From Albifimbria verrucaria (lineage: Eukaryota > Ascomycota > Sordariomycetes > Hypocreales > Stachybotryaceae): a DNA stretch of 64,000 bases. The DNA is taken from contig JAHREC010000013.1 in NCBI GenBank assembly GCA_020081605.1, positions 3,162,001 through 3,226,000 of the forward strand, in the 5' to 3' direction. The notes below the pieces were generated by a model, which saw only the letters and a program-made list of their open reading frames with translations, did not search any database and was not told the origin of the DNA. Below are positions 22,615-36,000 of the stretch, piece by piece (positions within the stretch are counted from its first letter, which is position 1; each line of letters starts with the position of its first letter). The translations under genes were made by a program, and so were the position numbers.

Positions 22615-24421
22615 ATGGTGAGTCTCGCGGCTGCTTCCCTGACACCGTTCCGGACAAAGCACTAACACGGAATCTCTACCTAGGCTTCTCGCGATGCTTT
22701 CGTCTCCAACCCGGCCACTCTGGCCAAGTACATGCAGCTCGACCAGAAGGGCAACATCATGGCCGAGTACGTCTGGGTTGACGCCCACGGCGAGACCCGT
22801 TCCAAGTCCAGGGTGAGTTAATTACGATTTCGTTCAATCCTTTGTTTCTTCGATTCGACCGGCACCGCCAACCGGGGCGGCATTTGAGTCAACCTCACGC
22901 AGCGTCATGGTGCAACAAGGGTCCAGCTTGCACAATCATGCTCGTGGGGGCTCATGTCTTGTCCTGCAACCGCACGTCACCGTACCTTTTCCTCCCTTGC
23001 GTGGTGAGGCGGTGCCAGTGGCCTATCTGGAAATAGACGGGCAACAAATGCGCCATGCTGCCCATTCGAGCCATGGACCCGCCCCGTCCTATGCCCCCTT
23101 GGCGGGGTCACGAGGACCCAGTCGCAACACGAGCTGGACGTCATCTAGACCCAGTTCTATGGAGCGATCGGGGTCCTCGTCTCGACCCATTCGCGGCTGT
23201 CCTCGGCTTCGGCTCAAGCGACCAAGCAATGACGGCACGGCACAGCACATGCAAAACAAGCACCCTGCGTTTTGGGCAAGATCGTGCTAACGGTGTGACG
23301 TTTCTAGACCCTGAAGGAGCAGGAGTGGAAGCCTGAAGACCTCCCCATCTGGAACTTCGACGGTTCCTCGACCGAGCAGGCCCCTGGCGACAACTCCGAT
23401 GTCTACCTGCGCCCCTGCGCCGTCTTCCCCGACCCCTTCCGCGGCTCCCCAACATCATCGTTCTCGCCGAGTGCTGGAACGCCGATGGAACCCCAACAAG
23501 TACAACTTCCGATATGAGTGCAACAAGGTCATGGAGGCCTACGCCGACCACGAGCCCTGGTTCGGTCTCGAGCAGGAGTACACCCTGCTCGACCTCGACA
23601 ACCGTCCTTTCGGCTGGCCCTCCAACGGTTTCCCTGCTCCGTAAGCTTAGCTCTCCCAGACATGACTTATTTTGGCAACTGCTGACACCCCAAAAGCCAG
23701 GGTCCCTACTACTGCGGTGTCGGTGCTGGCAAGGTTGTCCAGCGTGACATTGTCGAGGCCCACTACCGTGCCTGCCTGTGTAAGTGAATTCACATGTCGG
23801 TTTCAGAGTAATTGGCTAATCAATTATTTACAGACGCTGGTGTGAAGATCTCTGGCACCAACGCCGAGGTCATGCCCGCTCAGTGGGAGTACCAGATCGG
23901 TCCTTGCGATGGCATTGAGAGTACGTTACATCCCACCCGTTTTACCACCCGGATTAGCAGCTTAACTAACACTTGATGTAGTGGGTGACCACCTTTGGAT
24001 CGCTCGTTTCTTCCTTGCCCGCATTGCTGAGGAGTTCGGTGCCAAGGTCTCCGTTCACCCCAAGCCCATCCCTGGCGACTGGAACGGTGCCGGTCTGCAC
24101 TCCAACTTCTCCACCAAGGAGATGCGTGCCGAGGGTGGCATGAAGTACATCGAGGAGGCTATCAAGAAGCTCGAGCCTTACCACGTCGAGTGCATCAAGG
24201 AGTACGGCGAGGACAACGACAAGCGTCTGACCGGTCTGCACGAGACTGGCTCCATCGAGAAGTTCACCTACGGCGTCGCCAACCGTGGATGCTCCATCCG
24301 CATTCCCCGCGAGACCGCCGCCAAGGGCTACGGTTACTTCGAGGACCGTCGCCCCGCCTCCAACGCCGATCCTTACCGTGTCACCAAGATCCTGATGACC
24401 TCCATCTACGGCAAGCTGTAA
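22615..24421 (+). CDS. glnA: Glutamine synthetase (eukaryotic type II)
   Basis: Catalyses ATP-dependent condensation of glutamate and ammonium to glutamine, the main nitrogen-assimilation step in fungi; a cytosolic homo-oligomer. Hallmarks in order: [24 protein letters not shown] (metal-binding Glu), [75 protein letters not shown]. There are six exons with introns 22618-22683 (directly after the ATG), 22813-23307 (495 nt, unusually long for this window), 23641-23696, 23780-23833 and 23921-23981. Every junction restores the family sequence. Exon 3 is interrupted by two one-base losses in C runs (23447-23450 and 23491-23494, four C where five are expected). With them corrected the product is about 358 residues, the usual length. 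Because the gene is central to metabolism and otherwise perfect, the breaks are read as sequence errors. Confidence 0.96.
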
Positions 24422-26235
24422 ACGGCTTGTTGGTTGGAGTCTGAGGGATTGGATGATTTGATTTTTAAACAACTATGATTGGGTCACGTACTGGCGCTCT
24501 GGTAATGGGTATTACTTCTATTAAATAGATAGCATTGGTTTCAACAAGAATACTATGGCATCACGAACATGCCGAAATTCATTCACTTGCATTACTGTCC
24601 CAAGCCGCAAGGCAAAAAAAAAAGAAAAAGCGTGACTGTTCGTGAATAACCGTCTCCGTGGTGTTTGCGCAGGATCGGTATTCGCATGAAGGCGAACGGT
24701 AGACACTCTTATTATTGCGTCACTCCGTTGCATCACCCTTCTACATGAGGCAAAAATAGGACCCGAATTTTCGACGACCAAGATACTTGGCATTTTCAAG
24801 ATTGAGTCTCCAAGATGAGTTTCTTTGACACATCACAATCGAAGATCTAGGCATGACGAGGCGGCAGTTACATCATGACTCGCAACAACCCCACCAACCA
24901 CAACCCAATCCTTTACTACCCTACCGTTTTGCATTCAACGGACAAATGGACGAACAGAGAAAAAAAAAGAGTTGCCCAAAAGCCGACACCGTCAGTGGCA
25001 ATGCCACAGCTACACGGTAAAAACGGCCAAGTATCTTTTTCTCCCTCACGGCCTGGGGAAGAGGCTCCAAATTTACGTATGTGAGACTTGGGTCCCCCAC
25101 GTTGTCTGGCATAGACACGGCGAAAAGGGAACCGGGGCGTGTGGACTGAACCTACTTGGCTTGGGCCGTCTCTGGAAAACCTCGTCTCCGGCAAATATCG
25201 TGGCCTAAGTTTCGTTGGGGCCAAAGGTAAGGGAGGGTGGATGGTGGATGTTGTAGCACGTGGGCGGCGTGCTCGTGAAGCGTTCGGCGTGGCCGTAACG
25301 GCGGCATGACTCTTCGTCCCGGCAGGCTGCGGGCGTCTTGTCTCATTGAGGGCGTTTTTATGGGAGGAATGGCTTGGCTCGGGAGGCTCGTCGCAAAGCC
25401 GAGGACTTGGCCCCGGTGCTTTAATCGGTTGTATCATTGACCGCAAACTAGAAGGCTTGGAAGACTGATGAGGAGTCCCTCACAGCCTCATCGATCTTCT
25501 TTCGTCTTGTCTCGGGAGGATACTTCTGACGCAAGCCAATCTTGGTCCCGCTTGGCCTCCTACGAACCGAGGACCAGCGTCGCTCCGCCTGTCCAGCTCA
25601 AACCGCCCGCTCGAGTACAAACCGGCCTATTATTACCTGCCCAGGCAGAAGGGATTCAGTACCAGAACTATACTGGCATTGTGCTTGGAGCTCCCTCTGC
25701 GTGAAGTGGAGCTCCAGCGGTAGAGGTACATGATCAAGGCCGACGTCAGCCGGCGTAGGTGTTCTAATAGCCCAAGCGGACCGCGTTGCAGCTCGGCCAG
25801 TTTAGCCCATGTTGTGTCCCAGTTGGGCCTCAATGCAGTGAAGCAGATACTGGCCATGACATGTTCGGTTGTGACTGATTTCTCACTATTGATACAAAAG
25901 AGCTTGCTTACTAGGGAACCCGGCATATAGATATACCTGGGCAAGACGCCAGATGTACTGCTGCATTGGTTGGGAACAAAGTATCCCCTATGCTCAAGAG
26001 ATTGTATCTTTCATATACTACTCCTTTAGGGTTATACAGGTACAAGGAATGCGGTAGCGTATCGATACACGGTAGCCTGCATGGAAGGCCTTGTGGGAGG
26101 CCTTGTGGGACGGATGGAAGAGAAAGAGAGGCTCGAGGCGATGATACCCGAGTATCAATCCTACAGCGTGCTCACTTGCCTATATGATAGTCATTGCCTC
26201 GCCTCGAACACATCGCAACAAGCTAATAAAGCCTA
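24422..26235. other. Intergenic between glutamine synthetase and tRNA-Glu
   Basis: No protein gene recognised. Contains an A-rich tract near 24615-24630 and a duplicated 12-mer at 26086-26109 (AGGCCTTGTGGG twice, head to tail). The first few hundred bases should be the 3' untranslated region of glutamine synthetase. Confidence 0.55.
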
Positions 26236-26319
26236 TCCGGTATGGTGTAGTGGCTAACATCGCTCGCTCTCATCTTCTGAGGTTCCGAGCAGCCCTGGGT
26301 TCGATTCCCAGTACCGGAG
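26236..26319 (+). tRNA. tRNA-Glu (anticodon CUC) with intron
   Basis: The acceptor stem TCCGGTA pairs fully with TACCGGA (26312-26318), with discriminator G at 26319. The D arm has GTGT paired with ACAT. The anticodon stem GCTCG/CGAGC (26262-26266 and 26286-26290) encloses the loop with anticodon CTC at 26269-26271. A 12-base intron lies at 26273-26284, after position 37, the standard nuclear location. The T arm is CTGGG-TTCGATT-CCCAG. The gene is isolated, about 720 bases beyond the 3' end of the PKS-NRPS. Confidence 0.93.
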
Positions 26320-27041
26320 CATTCCACCATCAATTCTTTTTGCTCTTCATCACTTTTTGATGGGATTCGTGAAATATCCTGTCAAACCGCTCTAGAATCC
26401 AGTTCCGACCATTCCCCTGTCGTGACGGGACGATCCATACATTCTAATATCCCGGTGAATGTAACGTGGGACGACAGACTGAAATTGTAACTGAACATGT
26501 TTAGCTCGAAGCGGTTGAGTCTGTGGAGCGACCTTCATTCCTGGTGGAACTGTCAACGGTTAATTATACAAGGTCGACGTCAACTGAATACAGTTTAGCA
26601 CAATTTCATTCTCTGCAGCGCAACGAGATTAAAGTAGCAATGTCATTTATCTTCCGTGGTTCCTCAAACCAACTGAAGATTGGATCACCATGGAACATGG
26701 TAGGTAGGTAGTCAAAGTAGTCCCCAAGTACTTATCTTAATTGTCAGATATTCTTCTTCCGTGGAGCTTCTACAAATTATTAATAGAAATATCTCACAGC
26801 TTGAAAACAAGAACATGTCACTTGCAATCAGGAACGGACCGGTTTCATGTGCTCAGCTCTTGTCTCTATTGATAGGTTGTTGTGTTGTGTGTTGTAGTTC
26901 TATATAAGTAAGGAAATAACAGAAATTGCAAAAGTATAAAACATTAGATGAAAACATCAAGAAAGAAAATTACAAAGGAAAATTTTACTGCCCCAGATAA
27001 TACAACCCGGTACCATCTCAGGCTTTCCCTGACCAAACTCC
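26320..27041. other. Intergenic, 3' side of the PKS-NRPS
   Basis: About 700 bases, more AT-rich than the surrounding coding DNA. It should contain the hybrid gene's 3' untranslated region and terminator. No gene seen. Confidence 0.6.
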
Positions 27042-30000
27042 TTAGTTCTTTGCGATTCTCTTCCATAGTCCGTCTAGGAATACACCGTCCACCGCGGGGC
27101 ACTTGTCTGCCACTCCAGGAATCAACTCCTCCAGAATCTTCATTGTGCGTGTGCTGTTCAGACTGAACATGACGTTGCCGTTGGTGAGATACTCCTTCAG
27201 CACGGCGCTCCTCACAACTTGCCCAGCGGCATCCTCTCCCTCGGCGCTCTCCATGCTGCTGAGCCACTCATCCAGCGTTACCAACTTCGCCTTGGTCTCT
27301 CCGGGTCGCATGGAAGTGATAATTTGCGGGAGATCCTCAAGGTGTAGAGGGTGGGGGTTGGTGATGTGGTAGATGTTGGGAGTAGCGGTAGAAGCAGCAG
27401 ACTCTAACGGAGCTTGCTCAGAGGTGAGAGCCACGAAGTTGGTCACTAACCAGTCGACAGGGATCACGTCGATGGCATATGAAGGCTGATCGGGCTTGCC
27501 AATCTTAGGAACCATTCCGGACTCAATCATGTTCATGACAATGCGCATGGTGAACTCATCGCCAGCATCCAGGGTGCCAGTGCCGTTGCCTGCAGCAGTA
27601 ACAGCAGAAGCGCGGGTAATAGTAACAGGAAGCCACGCTCAGCAGCCTTGACAAGGATGTTCTCTGCAACCCAGCGAGTCTTGAAGTAGCCAGACTCGTC
27701 CTCGGTGGGAGGAGTGAAGTGGGTGCTAGGCTCCTCGGTGGTGACATAGTCGTCACGGTTGCGCTTGGAGGAGTTCCAAGTCTGGAGGTGGGCAACAGAC
27801 CAAGTAGACAGGTAGTGGATCTCGGAAAGGTTAGATCCAATACCGGACAGTCGGATGATATCAAAGATCGGGGAGACATTGGCTTGCTTCAAGGCAGAGT
27901 AGGTCTTCAGGAGGGAAACGTGACCACCAAGGTGGTAGATAGCTTGCACAGTTTGACCCAGTTCTCGGAAGGCTGACTTAGAAAGACCAAAGTTGGACTG
28001 GTTAAGGGTACCAGCGACGCACTTGACACGATCGGTGATGTCGTACTCGGTGAGTTCATCATCGAGAAGTTTATGCTTCTGAAGAAGCTCAACAAGGCCG
28101 TCTGTCTCGATTTGCTCAAGAGAACCAAGTACATGGACAGTCATTTCGGGTTTGGTGCGAAGAATATCTGCCAGGAGATGGATGCCAATGAAGCTCTCAG
28201 CTCCAGTGAGAAGGACGGTGTCGCGGTCATCGCGCTCGACGGCTTGAGTACCATAACGAGGGATGTACTGGCTGGTGTTGGGCAGGTTGGTCTCAACGTT
28301 CCAGCTGATGACGCTCTCGAATCCTCCCTTCTTGCTGGAGTCACCGCCCTTGGTGCGGCGGATGTAGGCACAGACAGCAGCTGCAGTAGGCTCTCGGATC
28401 AAGGCAGGCAAGGGAGGGGCAATCTTGAATTGCTTCTTGACCTTGGCCTGGAGTCGGACGAGCAGGATACTGTTGCCGCCCTTCTCAAAGAAGGAGTCAG
28501 TGAGACCAATGTCGGATCCAAGAGTGTTGCGGAACAGGGTAATAACAGAGGCTTCAAGGTCCTCGCTGCTGTCAGCACTGGCCTTGGTCTTTGACTGAGT
28601 GGTCACTGTGGAAGGGTGCACCAGTTCCAGCTGTCGGCTGAGAAGGTTTCGGCGGTCAACCTTGCCTCCAATAGTGACGGGAAGCTTGGCCAAGAATTGG
28701 TAGCCGTTGGGAAGCATGTAGTAGTTGAGAAGGGGCTTGATCTTGCGGTGGAGATGAGAGACGAAAGCGACCTTCTCGCTATCCTCAGTGGGGTTTGTCT
28801 TGGGGACGAGGTAAGCAATGAGTTGCTGCTCATCGGAGTCGACAGTGCGAGCGACAACGGCAATGTCAACCAATCCACCGGCCTTCTTCAGGGTTTGAGA
28901 CTCTCTGAAGATAACTTGCTCAACTTCTCCAAGATCCACTCGGAAACCGCGGAGCTTGATCTGCTTGTCACCGGCGATACGGCCGTGGAACTCGAGCTGT
29001 CCATCAGCACGGAAGCGGCCACGGTCACCGGTCTTGAACATTCTGTTCCAGCCACGCTTGCGGTCCTCCTCGGAAGCAAATGGATCCTCGACAAAGGACT
29101 TGGCGTTAATCTCAGGGCGGTTCAAGTAGCCGGCACCGACCTGAGCACCACCAACGACTAGCTCACCAATTTGACCGAAAGGAACGGGGTTGCCTCTAGC
29201 GTCGAGCAGGTAGTGACGGCAGTTGTCCATGGGGTAACCGATGGGAAGGCTGACGACGCCCTCCTCAGGAGAGGTAATTTTGCTGATAGCAGTTTGAACG
29301 ACCAGCTCAGAAGGCGACCAGGTGTTGTAGAGAGTAGCAGGAGTGCCTAGATCGTAGAAGGCCTTGGCGACGCGCACGGGCAGGCGCTCACCAGCAAAGT
29401 AGGCGACTCGGTACTTGGAGCACTTCTTGAGAGCATCGATGTTGAACTCCATTAGGAGAGCGTACTGGGTGGGAGTGAAGTAGGTGACAGTGACTCCTCA
29501 TTCATCATGAAGTCGGCAAGGGCGGCAGGATCCTTTCGAGTCTCCCAGGAAGCAATGGAGACAGTTGCACCAGCGGTCAGGGCGGAGTAAATCTGGACAA
29601 TGGAAAGATCGAAAGACATAGAAGATTGGGCTAGGAAATTGTCATGATGCGTAAATGCGTAATCCTTGTTCAGGCAGCTCAACATGGCCTGAGTGTTTGA
29701 CTCCTTCAACACGACACCTTTGGGGTGCCAGTGCTTCCCTGTATGTGGATGTCAGATGCCTTCACTGTTCGTCCGCCCTGTTTCTGAACGACTTCAGTAT
29801 AGTACTTACAGAGGTGTAGATCATGTAGAATGGGTCGTCCGGCTGTCGCTGGCGTGGTCGAACAAGTTGTCGGCCAACACTAGCGGCATCCTCGATCCTG
29901 ATCACCTTCGGCGGAGTGATTGACTTGGCAACGAGATCAGCTGCCAAGGCGTCTTGACCAGGCCCAGATAGAAGGACCTTGGCACCCGCGTCGGTGATCA

Positions 30001-33000
30001 TGAACGAGAGCCGGTCGAGCGCGAAATCGGTATCGAGCGCGACATAACAGGATCCTGTCATCAGGGCTCCTAGCATGCCGGTCACCGCCTCGACACCGGG
30101 TAAGGCGATCAGCCCGATGCGATCACCGGGCTTCACGCCGGCGTCGAGGAGTTCAGACGCGACGCTCTCCGCGCTTTCGATCAGCTGCCTGTAGGATACG
30201 CTGCGGCAGTCAGAGGTTTTTATCGCCGTAGCTTGAGGGTGTTGTCTTGCCATTTGAGAGATCACATCCAGAACACTCTTTCCCTCCCATTGGTTCTCCT
30301 TGATCTCGGTGTTCCAGTATTTCTCCTTGAGAAAGTCGACCTCGAGAGGTCCGCACATGTTGATTTCCTCGATGGGCTGGCGGTGGTCCTTGATGCAGCT
30401 AACCAGGAAGGTGTGGAAGTTGTCGAGGAATCGCTCCATGTCCACGTCATAGTAGAGGGCCGTAGAGTACTCAATCTTCAGGTCGAGGCTGTGGTCAGAT
30501 GTTTCGAGGGCTTCGAGCTGGATGTCAGCAGCAGTGGGGATATCGTCAGAGTCGATACGTTCAACAACAAAGTCAGAAGTCTGGTAAGTAGGGACAGGGC
30601 CGTGGATTTGGTAGTTGACGGCGATCTGTCCAACAGGCATGTGGCTGCTAGTCTTCTTGACGTTCATGATGTCCACAATGGTATCAAATGGAACACCGCT
30701 GTGGGCCATGGCGTCCAGAGCGCGGTTCTTCGTAGCCTGGAACAGCTGGTCGAAGGGAACCTCGCAGTCATCTATCAATATGATCAGCGAATTCTGTCAT
30801 CCGGGAAAACCCTGTATTGTTAGCCTAGATATCAACATACCGTTGCATCGGACGGGAGCCAGGTTGACGAAGAAGCCCATAAGGGCATCGGTATCAGGAT
30901 GAGGTCGGTTGCCGTCAACCATCAGGAGGACAAGGTCCTTCTCCTCGGTGTATCTGTAAATGAAAGCACGGAAAGCGGCAAGGATGAAGTGGAATGGTGT
31001 TCCGTTGGATTGAGCAGAGATACGCTTCATGCGAGCAAACAGCTTCGAGTTCAAGTTGCCCTTGACCTTCTGTCGGCGAGGGTCGCTGCGAGCAGGGCGC
31101 TCACCCTTGGCGAATGGCAGAACCTTGCTGTTTTGAGGAAGGTCCTTGAGGGTGGATCGCCACCAGTCCAAGTCAGGCCTCATGAGGTCCGAGGCGAGAC
31201 GGGCGTTGTGCCAGAGAGTGAAGTCGACATAGTTGAATTCGGGGCGGAGACGGTTGCGAGATCCTTGTCGGCGCGAATGGCATCGTAAAGACCGACGAAC
31301 TGAGACATCATGGGGAACAAACTGGCTCGGTCGATAGAGATGTGGTGGGTCATGCCGACAACAGCCCACTCCTCCTCGCCAAGTTTGGCCAGGGAGTAAG
31401 TGGCAACCTCACCTTCTTCAACGTTCATCTCGATCTTGCGGTTGTAAGTGATGAGTTGCTCAAGAGCAGATTCGACATCGGTCTCCTTGGAGAGATCACG
31501 GAAGTCAATGCCAAGATCGAAGTCCTCTAGAGGCTGCTGAACAGCAAAGTCATCACCCTCGAAGTAAGCAGTTCGCAGCGCAGGGTTGCGGACAGCCATC
31601 TCCTGAATAGTCTTCTGCAGGGTAGGGTAGTCAGGCTTGCCCTTGATGCGAAGAATGATGGGCAAGTTGAGGAACGACTTGTCCTCCAGGAAGCTGTGCA
31701 CGAACCAGAGACGGGACTGGAAGGTGGACAGAGGCACAACATCACTGTGATGGATCTTAGTGAGCTGACCAGAAGCCATGGCAGAGGTCTGGCTGTCCTC
31801 CTCAGTCTTCTCAGATTCATTGGAAGCCTTCTTCTCAGTCTTCTCGGCGGCGACCTCCTTGGTGGAGGAGCTGGTGGAGATCATGCGAGCTGTCTTGGCC
31901 ACAAGTGCCTGGATGGAGGCAGCACCGAGAATGTCGAAAAGGGCAATGTCAACCTGGACCTCCTTACGGAACCACTTTCGGAACTCAACCGCAACAATGG
32001 AGTCAAGACCGTAGGCCGAGAGAGGGTTGCTAGGCAGGATGGACTCTCGGGGAGTTGCAAGGACGTTGGCAATCTTCTCCAAGAAGCCATCGAGAAGGAT
32101 CTCAGTCTTCTTCTCGATATCGGGTTCTTCACTCAGGGTAGCGAGGAGGTTCTTGGAGCTCTGGCTACCGCTGTCAGCGCCGAAGTCGTGGTTGGAATAC
32201 AGGTTCTTCATGATGGGCTTGCCAGCCCAGTAGACATCAGGCTTGATCAGACCAACACCAGTAATGATCTGGTGGGCGTTGCAACCGCGGGCATCCACGG
32301 GGTTGACCGACTTGTCAGCCTGGACGGCTTCCTCAAGCTGATAGAGAAGCTCTTCCTCATTGATGGTGTCCATACCCATGCGAAGCATGATCTTCTGGAG
32401 TTCCTCGTTCTCAGCAACGACACCAACACCGGTAACAGCACCGACGTTCATGGTAGAGCCGCTGAGGCCCAACTCGCGACGGTGTCTCATGAGAGCATCG
32501 AGGTAGCAGTTGGCAGCAGAGTAGTTAGCCTGACCCTTAGAGCCAACAACACCCGCAACGGAGGAGAAACAGACGAAGAAGTCGAGGTCGTTGCCCAGAG
32601 TAGCATCATGGAGGTGCTTGGTACCCTCAACCTTGGGCTGAACACATCGCTGCCACTGAGTGTAAGTCATGGTCTCGAGGGGCACATCCTGAAGGACCAT
32701 AGCAGCCTGGAAGACACCAGCAAGGTTTGAGCCAATTTTGTCAATACAGCTCTTCACATCAGCAAACTTGGAAACGTCGCCACGGAAGACTTGAACATCG
32801 ACGCCGCGCTCGGAGAGCCACTCAACAGTAGCCTTGGCTTCAGCCTTGTCAGCACCAGATCGGGACAGGAAGGCCAGCTTCATGGCTCCCTTTCGGACCA
32901 TCCACTGAGAAAGAGTACGGCCCAGACCACCGAGACCACCAACCAGGAGGTAGGTCTTGGAGGAACTGAAGAGAGCAGTGTTACGGTAACCGCTGCGCAT

Positions 33001-36000
33001 GACAGGGACCAAATCGTCAGGGCTGGGAATGAGCACAATCTTGCCAGTGTGCTTGCCCATCTGCAGGAGACGGAAACCCTTGACGACATCAGCGTAAGAG
33101 ACCTCCTTGATGGTAGCGGGCACGCGGATTTCGCCAGTGGTGAGGAGAGAGAAGCACTCCTTGAAGAGTCGCTCACCAAGTGCCTCATTCTTCTCGAACA
33201 TGGTCTAGAATCTCTGTCAGTAATGAAAAATTGTGAGAGTTGAGACTAAATACTTACCACCAAGTCAATGGAGGCGAAGAGAACGTTGCGACGGAAGGGA
33301 TCCATGCCAATCTTGCTGTTCTCGTGAATATCACGCTTACCAATCTCAAGGAAACGACCGAAAGGTGCAAGGCAGGCCCACGAAGCATGGAGAAGGGGAC
33401 CGGCAAGGGAGTTCAGGATAACATCAACACCCTTTCCGTTGGTAGCCTCCATGACACCCTTGGCGAAAGAAGCGTCACGAGAAGAGAACATCTGCTCTTC
33501 TTTGAGACCATAGACATCCTTGAGAAGCTGTCGCTTAGCAGGAGATCCAACAGTGGCATAGATCTTGGCGCCAACACGCTGAGCAATCTGAATGGCCATC
33601 TGACCGACACCACCAGCAGCAGCGTGAATAAGGACAGAGTCGCTGCTGGACAGACGAGCGGTGTCTGCAAGAGCGTACCATGCAGTACCCAAAATCAAAG
33701 GCATGGCAGCAGCGTCAGCGAAAGACATGCTGTCAGGCAGCTTGTAGCACCAAGAGGCAGGGTTGCGGACGAGAGTCCTGTGAGCTCCTGGCCAGGTCGA
33801 AGAGCGACAACACGGTCGCCAACCTTGAAGTTCTTGACGTTGGCACCGACCTTGGTAACGAAACCAGCACACTCATCGCCGAGCTTGAAGTCCTCAATGA
33901 TACCCATGCTGGCTGCGACGTCACGGAAGTTGATCGAGGAGGCCTTGTTCTCGACCTCAATCTCGTTGCTCTTAACATCGGTATCCATGATCTCAGTGTC
34001 CTCACCAAAGTACAAGGTCTCCAGGAGACCAACCTTGCCGATCCTCAGGGCAAGAGGGCTGCGCTCACCAGGGGCACCAAATCGCTCGAGGTGAGGCTCC
34101 TGGTTAGGTCCGTTCCTGAGCTTGCTGTTGCGCTCATCATCAGCTTCAACACGAGGAATGTAGATGACTCCGTTGCGCTCAGTCAGCTCATCGTCGGCAA
34201 TTCTGCTGTCAAGCATGCGAATAATGTTGGCGGCAACAGACTCGGAAGCAGAATTGCGGCCGAAGTCGAAGGTCACGGCACGAAGAGTGTCATTCTCAGA
34301 GCGAGCAGCACGGACGAGACCAATGAACATGGCACACTCAGGCCGGTCAGCCTCGAGGGTTGCGCCCTCAGTAGCCCAAACAACATTCTTCTGCAGAGAA
34401 ACAAGGAGGTTCTGGGCTCCCTTGAAGACAAGCTTGTCAGAAGCAGATTCATCAAGGCCAGCCAGGACGACAACGTTATCATTGAGGCCAGCAACACCCT
34501 TGGAGGCAATCTGAGAGAACTTGGTCAAGTTAAGCTTGCCAGGGTAAGCAGACTGCAGAGCATTCAAGATGGACTCAGTGCGAGCAGAAGGCTTGTTAGG
34601 CATGACAACTGAAAGCTCAGCGCTGAGACTCTGAGGCTCGAGCGGCTTGCGAACGGCAGTAAGCGAGGAGCTCGAGAAGACCTCGGTAAGCTCAGAAGCA
34701 GAAGCACCCTTCTCACCATCGAAGAGAACAAAGCCACTGTCCTTCATGTAGGAGATAGTATCAACGCCAGCCTCGCTTACTACAACGAGGTCATAAGCCG
34801 CAGCCTGGGGCTCGGCAACATTGATGAGGCCCTTGGAGGCGTTGACAAGCTCCTCAGCCTCGCTGCCAAGGGCACCATTGATAGACCAAACATCAAGCTG
34901 CTGGAAGCGTCGGCGCTCGCTCTTCTCAGTCCCGAGATAGCGGATGAGCTCCTTGGTGCGCTCAATGTTGGGAGTGATGTGGAGAATCTTGGTGTTGGGG
35001 TACTGGTGAGCGAAGATATCAACAATGGCAGCAAGACTCTTGCCCTTGACGTTAGAGAGCATATCGAAAGAAGGCTGCCAGCGCTGGCGGTAGAACAGAG
35101 TACGAGGACCCTGGCCATCAGGAGCTTCGCGACCGAGAGAGGTGACCTCAAGGCCAGAAATCTCCATCATGAGCTCACCCTGCTCATTCTGCATAATCAT
35201 GTCGTTGATAGCGACACGAGGAGAGGAAGTTTGGTGAACGAGCCAACTTGGAAGTGCTTAGTGTCTGTGGAAGTTTTCCAGTCAACAAAGTTACCAGAGA
35301 TCTTCAGGCTGCGGAAGAAGGTGGGCACATAGGGTTCATCCAGAGGGCGTCCCAGGCGCTGTTCAACGGCATGGAAGATAACGTGGAAGAAAGAGTCAAG
35401 AAGTGTCGGGTGAAGTACTGTCTCATCTCCTGCATCCGAAGGCAGAGCAGTAGGGTCAAAAACAAGGTCGGAAACGGAGAAGCCAACACCACTCTCGATG
35501 CTGCCCTTCAGAAGACGGAACTTCTCGCCATAGGCAAGGCCGAGCTCTGCCATGTTCTTGTAGAAAGTTCCAGCAGGCATGGACCTGTTAGTCTTCTTGC
35601 GAAGTTCGGTGAAGGAAGCATTGTCAGGGTAAGCAATCGAGTACTCAACAGGGGCAGCGTCACCCTTCTCGAGGCTGATGATACCATGACAGTGGCTAGT
35701 GCAGTTGTTGTTCTCGTCATAGGAGAAGACGTTGAACTCAAACCAGTTGTCGGAGTGGCTCTTAGCAGAAAGGGTCACTGGCTTGAGTTCAAGAAGAACC
35801 TCAACACCCTCATCCGTGTTAGGGACCAGGAGAGCGTTCTTGACAACAATGTCCTTGAGATGAATCATCTTGACACTCTCAGCAGGGTCGGTGCGGAGGA
35901 CAGCCTCGATGGCCATGCTAATGTAACCAGCACCGGGGAAGACAATCTTGTTCTCAACAACGTGCTCGTTCAACCAGGGCAGCTCGCTGATGCGAAGGTA

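Noticed and set aside
31696..32730. Long plus-strand open frame (344 codons) inside the PKS-NRPS, with others at 33680-34612 and 36015-37031
   Set aside because: They lie opposite strongly conserved KR, ER and AT coding sequence and have no family features. Codon bias of the real strand produces such antisense shadows.
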